A program made the translations under genes and the position numbers. Below the pieces are notes generated by a model, which was not told where the DNA came from, ran no database searches, and worked only from the letters and a program-made list of their open reading frames with translations. Below are positions 15,001-21,000 of a DNA stretch of 64,000 nucleotides, piece by piece. Origin of the DNA: Arctic95D-9 sp035967665 (GTDB lineage Bacteria > Verrucomicrobiota > Verrucomicrobiia > Verrucomicrobiales > DEV007); the NCBI GenBank assembly GCA_035967665.1, contig JAYWLB010000088.1, positions 1 to 64,000 of the forward strand, read 5' to 3'. The first letter of the stretch is position 1. Each line of letters opens with the position of its first letter.

Positions 15001-18000
15001 AGCGTCGCCATATCCGCGATGGATACCTTCCCGGAAGGAATCCCATTCGCTACGTCCCCGAGTTCCCCGTCGACAATCAAGGTTCCTTCGCTAATCACCG
15101 TAGTACCGGTAAAGCTATTGTTTCCATCCAGCGTCAGATCCCCGTCACCAATTTTCAAGAGAGCCCCGCTCCCCGACAATCCTCCTGAATATGTCGAATT
15201 GGAATCATTATTCCCCACTGAAAGCGCAACCGCAGAGGAAGACCCATTCTCCAAACTTATATCATTGTCTCCAGTCAAAGCGCCCAATGTCGCTGCTGTC
15301 AGGGTCCCGAAATCCAGAGCCCCTACTGTTGAAGAGAGCATGTCCAGAGTAGCGTTCTGCAACGCCAGTTCGTTGCCGACAACGAATGTCCCCTCATCGA
15401 TCATCTCCACAGTGCCACCGAAAGTGTTTTCACCATTAAGTGCGATCACTCTGCCGGCATCGCCATCCAATTCAATGATCCCCAATCCGGAGATAACACT
15501 GTTCACAGTGAGGTTTCCATGTTTCGCATTAGAGCTGCTCACTCCGTTTGTCTCAAAACTCACCGTCCCATTGACCGCTACCGTTCCCTCATACACCGCC
15601 GTCCCCGGATTATCAGTCCCGTCGGCGTATCCCGAATCAACCACTAGAGCACTCCCGTCATTGAGCGTAATCGCAGCAGTGGTGGTGAATGACGCTCCTG
15701 AGTTGGCGTGCATTCCATAGGCAGCGCCACTGTTCACAGTGATCATTGAAAGATTAAGGTTTCCACTTTCAGCGTAGACTTTGCCGCCGTTTACGACCAG
15801 AGAACCATTGGGACTGTCCGCCCCTCTCCAAAGGTCCATATAACCAACTCCGCTTTTTGTAAGAGTGTAAGAGTCGAAATCAATCGTTCCTCCCGACCCC
15901 ACGTCAGTACGAACCGCGAAGTTCACGGTAGCATGGTCAGTAAGAACGAAATCGTTGATAATCGATGCTCCTACAATATCTCCTGATCGGTTTACCAGCG
16001 CTCCGCCCTGACCTGCAGCACCGATGCCGGCCACATAATAATCCCGATTGCTGTTTGCACTGCTTGTCGTCAGCGCTGTGAGATCCACAGTTGCACCGCT
16101 GTTCACAGTCACGCTTCCACCGGGAAGAGCATCATTAGCTCCCCATACGAGAACCCCGGCATTAACGGTGGTATCTCCGGTTGCCGTGCTGGCGGCTCCA
16201 CTGAAGGTAATTGCCCCGGTTCCCTCTTTGACGAGATCTCCGCTACCGGAAAGAACAGCGGCGATATTCGTCGTTGAATTATCAGTTCCCACGATCAGAG
16301 TCGAAAGCTCCTCGATCACGACCGATGTTCCACTGTCAGCAGCAAGAGAGGAAATCGTCACGGTTCCCCCGGCGTCCTCCCCCGTTATTTCAAGCGCCTT
16401 CCCGTCGCTCAGAACCAGCACCTCGTCGTAATTGCCGGCATTAACAATGACGGTCCCCCCCGTGTCGACCAGACTCAACGCTTCAGTGATCGTGGCAAAC
16501 GCATTGTATCCAAAGAGTCCGCTCTGATCGCCTCCGGCGCCCCCGTCTGCATCAAGGATGATGTCCCCGCTGGTTCCCGGGTCAGCCCCGCCGCCAGCCC
16601 AGGCTGCACTCACGTACACAGTGGAAGGTTTTAACACGGTCAGGGTGACATCGCCCCCTGTGTAGGAGATAGAATACCGCACGCCATTCGATTCGAAGAC
16701 ATCACCTTCATTAAGTGTTGCACCGTCACTGTTCCGGAAAGCTCCATCCAGTGTTCCTCCTCCATCAATAATCTTAAAAGTCTGTCCGATTACCGGCAGA
16801 TAACTCAAGGAGACGTCAAGCGTGGCCGCATCTGTTCCCGCTCCATTCAAGTCGACATTTCCACTCACCACCAATTGATCGTGATTGCCGGCACCTTCGC
16901 CCGGTGCCGCGCCATCCAGGTCCACGTGAAAAACCGACGCCGAATCCAGAGTCACCGTTGCTGCAGCCAACGTACCCGGTTCCGAACCACCGGGATCGAG
17001 AGTTGCCCCCTCAATGACCAGATCACCGGCAACCGCTCCACTGCCTCTGAGAGTACCGGCAAGCACCTGCGTATCTCCGCTGAAAGTATTCACCGCATCG
17101 AGGGAAAAGGTTCCCACCCCCTGTTTGATAAAAGCACCGTTGCCAAGCTTCGCCACAATGGCACCGGCAGCGGCTCCGGTGTCGCCTGATACATTCACAG
17201 TCATCGTGGTTTCAGTGAGATCAATGGTGTCACTGAAATTGACATTGGCAGCATTGAAAGTCGTAGACGCGTTGGTCGTGACATCGTCTCCGAAAGATTG
17301 ATCTCCCGTCGTCGTCACCGAAATCGCATCAGCACTACCGGCCACCGCCATATAATTCGATTTTGCCTCCTTCGCAGTCAATGCTTGACCATTATACTGT
17401 CGGTAAATCGCAATCTGACCGTCAAACGGAGTTGCCTGAGTATCCGCACCAATGCCACCGGAGTTACTCCCCCCCTTCGTAGCAATCGCGGCGGCATCAC
17501 CGCCGTCAAAATCGGTGGCTCCCAGGCCGGAAGCGACTTGCACACCGTTGATGTAGAGTTTTGACGTATTCCCCCCCGATGTCAGCTCAAAGGTTCCCAC
17601 TACCTGAATAAACCCGGTTGTAGCCCCCGCCCCCAGAAGGGACATGGGATCTGTGTTTAAATTATAGCGCAACGTTTGAGTCGATCCGAATCCATTGAGA
17701 ATAAACTCCAGATTCCCGTTCGTTTGCAGATACAAGCCGGAACCACTCCCGCCCGTTTCAAACAGATATTGGCGATCCGACGGATTGACACTGTCCGGTT
17801 TTATCCAAATCTCGAAGGTCGCATCGACTACCCCTCCGGCTCCATTTAAAGTGCTTCCCGATCCCAGCGGCGTATTGGAGTTGTCGACCAACTGCGCTCC
17901 GAGACGAGTATCAATGTCAGTGTTGTGAGCCGCATTGTCTGCACCGGTATAAGCTCCGGCCAACGCTGCCGGATTCCCCGGAAAATCGTAAGCGCCAGTG

Positions 18001-21000
18001 ATCCCTATCGTTGAAGTATCGCCGGGCGCCACGCTCGTATAAGCGACATCATCATCGAGATTCAGCTTCGCATTTGAATCAGAGCCCGGCTCCGCACTGT
18101 TTTCCCAGACAGCATTGGCTCCGTCATCCTCAGAGGCATTAAAATTCAGTTCAGCCCCCTTCGAAACGATTCCACCGAACACGGTGGATCCGCTCGCATC
18201 AGTTGTCAGCGATTCGAGCGCTCCGGTCGATCCAACACTATCCTGGAAATTCGTCGTTCCGGCTGATTCCACGGTGAGACTTTCTTCATCAGCGTCGACA
18301 TTGGCATCGACCTTACCCGCGAAGGTGACGTTGCCAGCAGCCAGGGTTGTGTCCTGATCCAATGTGACATCACCACCAAAATACTGATCTCCTGTAGCGG
18401 TCAGAATGGAAGCATCAATCGTTATATCGGTGTTCACCCGCAACTCACCACTGATTGTCGCGTCAGTCGCAGACAGCGTGAGATTGTCACCGCTGTCACT
18501 CAAGGTCAAATCTCCGCCGACCGTGCTGTTGCCCAGGTCAACCGTGTCATCTCCGGAACCGGTTTTAATATCAATTTCTTTAAAATTGGTGTGCGTTGCC
18601 ACCTCGACACCGTCCGAAGAGATCGATCCGCCGTCCAGCGTGATCAACCGGCCTCCGGCCGCGGAAGAATCATCTATATTGAGCAAATCTGCCGAACCAT
18701 CGCTATCCAGCGAAACGCTCTCTTTAATCGTATCCAGATCACCATTTGCCAAATTAATGACATCAATACCGGCTCCACCCGAAGCTGACACAGATGAATC
18801 AACGCTCACACTTTGAATACTGATTGTGTCAGAACTATCACCGCCAAGAAGGACCACGGTGGTGCCAGCCGCGACTGCGATCAAAGTTATCTCATCATTG
18901 TTTGCCCCTCCGTCAACCGTCAGCGAACCAGCTCCCCCTTCACTGTAGGCATCGTTGATCGTAATCGTGTCATCGTTGTTATCACCGTATATCAATGTCG
19001 CACCGACGGTGTTGGTATCGTTAACCGTAATAGTATCACTTCCGGCATTGGCACTGATCTGCAGACTTCCGCTGTGAGCATTATTTACAACCACCGTCTC
19101 ATTATCACTGGCACCGCCATTCTCCATTAAGGCGTAGGTACGACCGGTCGTATGAGTGTCATCGATATTTACAGCATCAGCATCTGCTCCTCCGAAAAAA
19201 TCGAAAGTAGCTCCGTGAGCATCAGTTAAATTCAACGTGTCCGCACCATCGTTTCCATAGACATCAGTATTGGTCGCATAAATATCTGCGATATTGAAAA
19301 CATCGTCCCCGCCTCCTCCGTTTATGACTAGACTGGAGGGTGTCTTGAAAGTCGTGAGCACTCCGGCAGTAGAATCACTGGAAGTCGTTCCCGTTCCTGC
19401 ATCCGTCACATCCACCGTATCCGGGATATCGCTGTAATTCAGAGTCACATTCGTGGCAACGAGATCGGATTCAATCGCCTCCTGGTTCACATAATTGACA
19501 AGCGTCGAACCATCAATATCGATGCTTCCGTTGGTTGGGTTCTCGTAGTTAAAAGCCAGATTGCCATACGTCCCACCTCCACTGTCAACCACGCGAATTT
19601 TATCGGAACCGCTCTGTGTATCACCGTCAAAGGCAATCGGGACCGTGAAGTGCCCACCGGCGAGATCTATCGTCAGCTCATTGTCATCAACACTCCCCAA
19701 AACCAGAAATTCTGTCAGACCCACAGTGGAAATAGAACTCAGCGGATCTCCCGTCAGCGTCCTTGTGATGTCGATCTCGTTGTTGACGAGATCCATCGTC
19801 AGAGTCAGGGGGTCCGCTCCCATCCCAAATGCCACTGAGACATCAAAACCCGCCGCAACCGAAGTGCTTCCGTCGCCGACCGTGAGACTGATCGTTTCGC
19901 TGTCGATCACTCCACCGTTCCCCTCAAACGTTACCAGCCCATTATCGACATCCTCCTGCGTGAAAGTGTTGGGTCCGCCCGCATCCAACGGGGTTCCATT
20001 CAGTTTCAGGGTCCCCAGAGTCGGGTTCGCGATGAGAGTGTAAGTCAATCCTGCCGCATTCGTATTTCCATCCACTGTCCTCAATTTGAGAGAAGACAAA
20101 ATGGTACTCTGTCCGCCAACTGCAGCGAGAGTTCCGCTGTTATAGACAATCGGGTCATCGCTGAGAATCGACGAAAGACTGATACCGCGCAGGCCGTTAT
20201 CATCAGCTGCCATCGAAGGAGTCGACCCCAGAGGATTGGTTTTCAGCGTAACGCTGTCACCGGCATTCAAACCGCTCACGACCGCTCCTGTCCAGTTGCC
20301 ACTGGAGGGGGAAAAACCACCGGAGTCGGTAACCGGGGAGTGTCGATTGTAGCGCGCCGTCTGACCGTATTCGAGCGTTTCAACAACGCCGGATCGCTTC
20401 ACATCCCACAACTGGGAGGGAACACTTCGCTGGGAATTCCCGAGTGCCGTATCCGTATAAAGACTGCTGAAGAAAAGGTAATCGCCCCCGGCATTGACAG
20501 AAACCTCTCCGGTTGAGCCGGCATTTGAGACATCGAAAGTGGCGGTATCAACCTCCGTTTGGGTATTCCAGGTTACGGCATTGGCATCATTGAAATTCTG
20601 TCTCGTAGTGTCATCGAGATTCAAATAGCTTCCCGTATCCGGCAGCTTTACAATTGTGAGACCGGTTCGGGCACCGACGACATTGATCCCCACATTGTCC
20701 TCAGACTTCATAATCTGAACGGCCAATTCCTGCCCAGCTGACGCGGAAACCACCGTGCCCATCGACACAGCCCCCTCATTGGAACTGTCAACACCACTAC
20801 CACGCAGAAAAACAGAGGAAGTTGTACCGCTGACTACTGCCCCATCGAGGGTAAAACGCTGATCAACACTGGTTCGCAAACTACTACTACTGTTTTCAAC
20901 ATAAGTATTAGCAAAGACGAGGTAGTGACCGTCACCGTTAAAAGTCACTTTTCCCGTGGCGGAATCATAGCTGAATCCCCCGTCCAGTTCTTCAGCTGTC

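Larger units (their letters stand above)
880..17160 (-). repeat. Autotransporter-associated beta-strand repeats
   Basis: At least ten copies match the passenger-associated strand pattern GxLxKxGxGxLxLxGxNTYTGxTTVxxGTL. They lie at about 880-960, 6310-6400, 6620-6740, 6990-7100, 7260-7390, 11920-12020, 12350-12440, 15060-15200, 16140-16260 and 17040-17160. This repeat is known from type V secreted passengers and from large proteins of Verrucomicrobiota, where it forms beta-helix. No autotransporter barrel is visible because the C-terminus lies outside the window. Confidence 0.75.

Noticed and set aside
14611..15720. Long plus-strand open frame (369 codons) and dozens of shorter ones across 34-22252
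   Set aside because: They lie opposite the giant minus-strand gene, are rich in Pro/Ser/Thr/Val from the complement of Gly/Thr/Asp codons, and have no domains. They are composition shadows.
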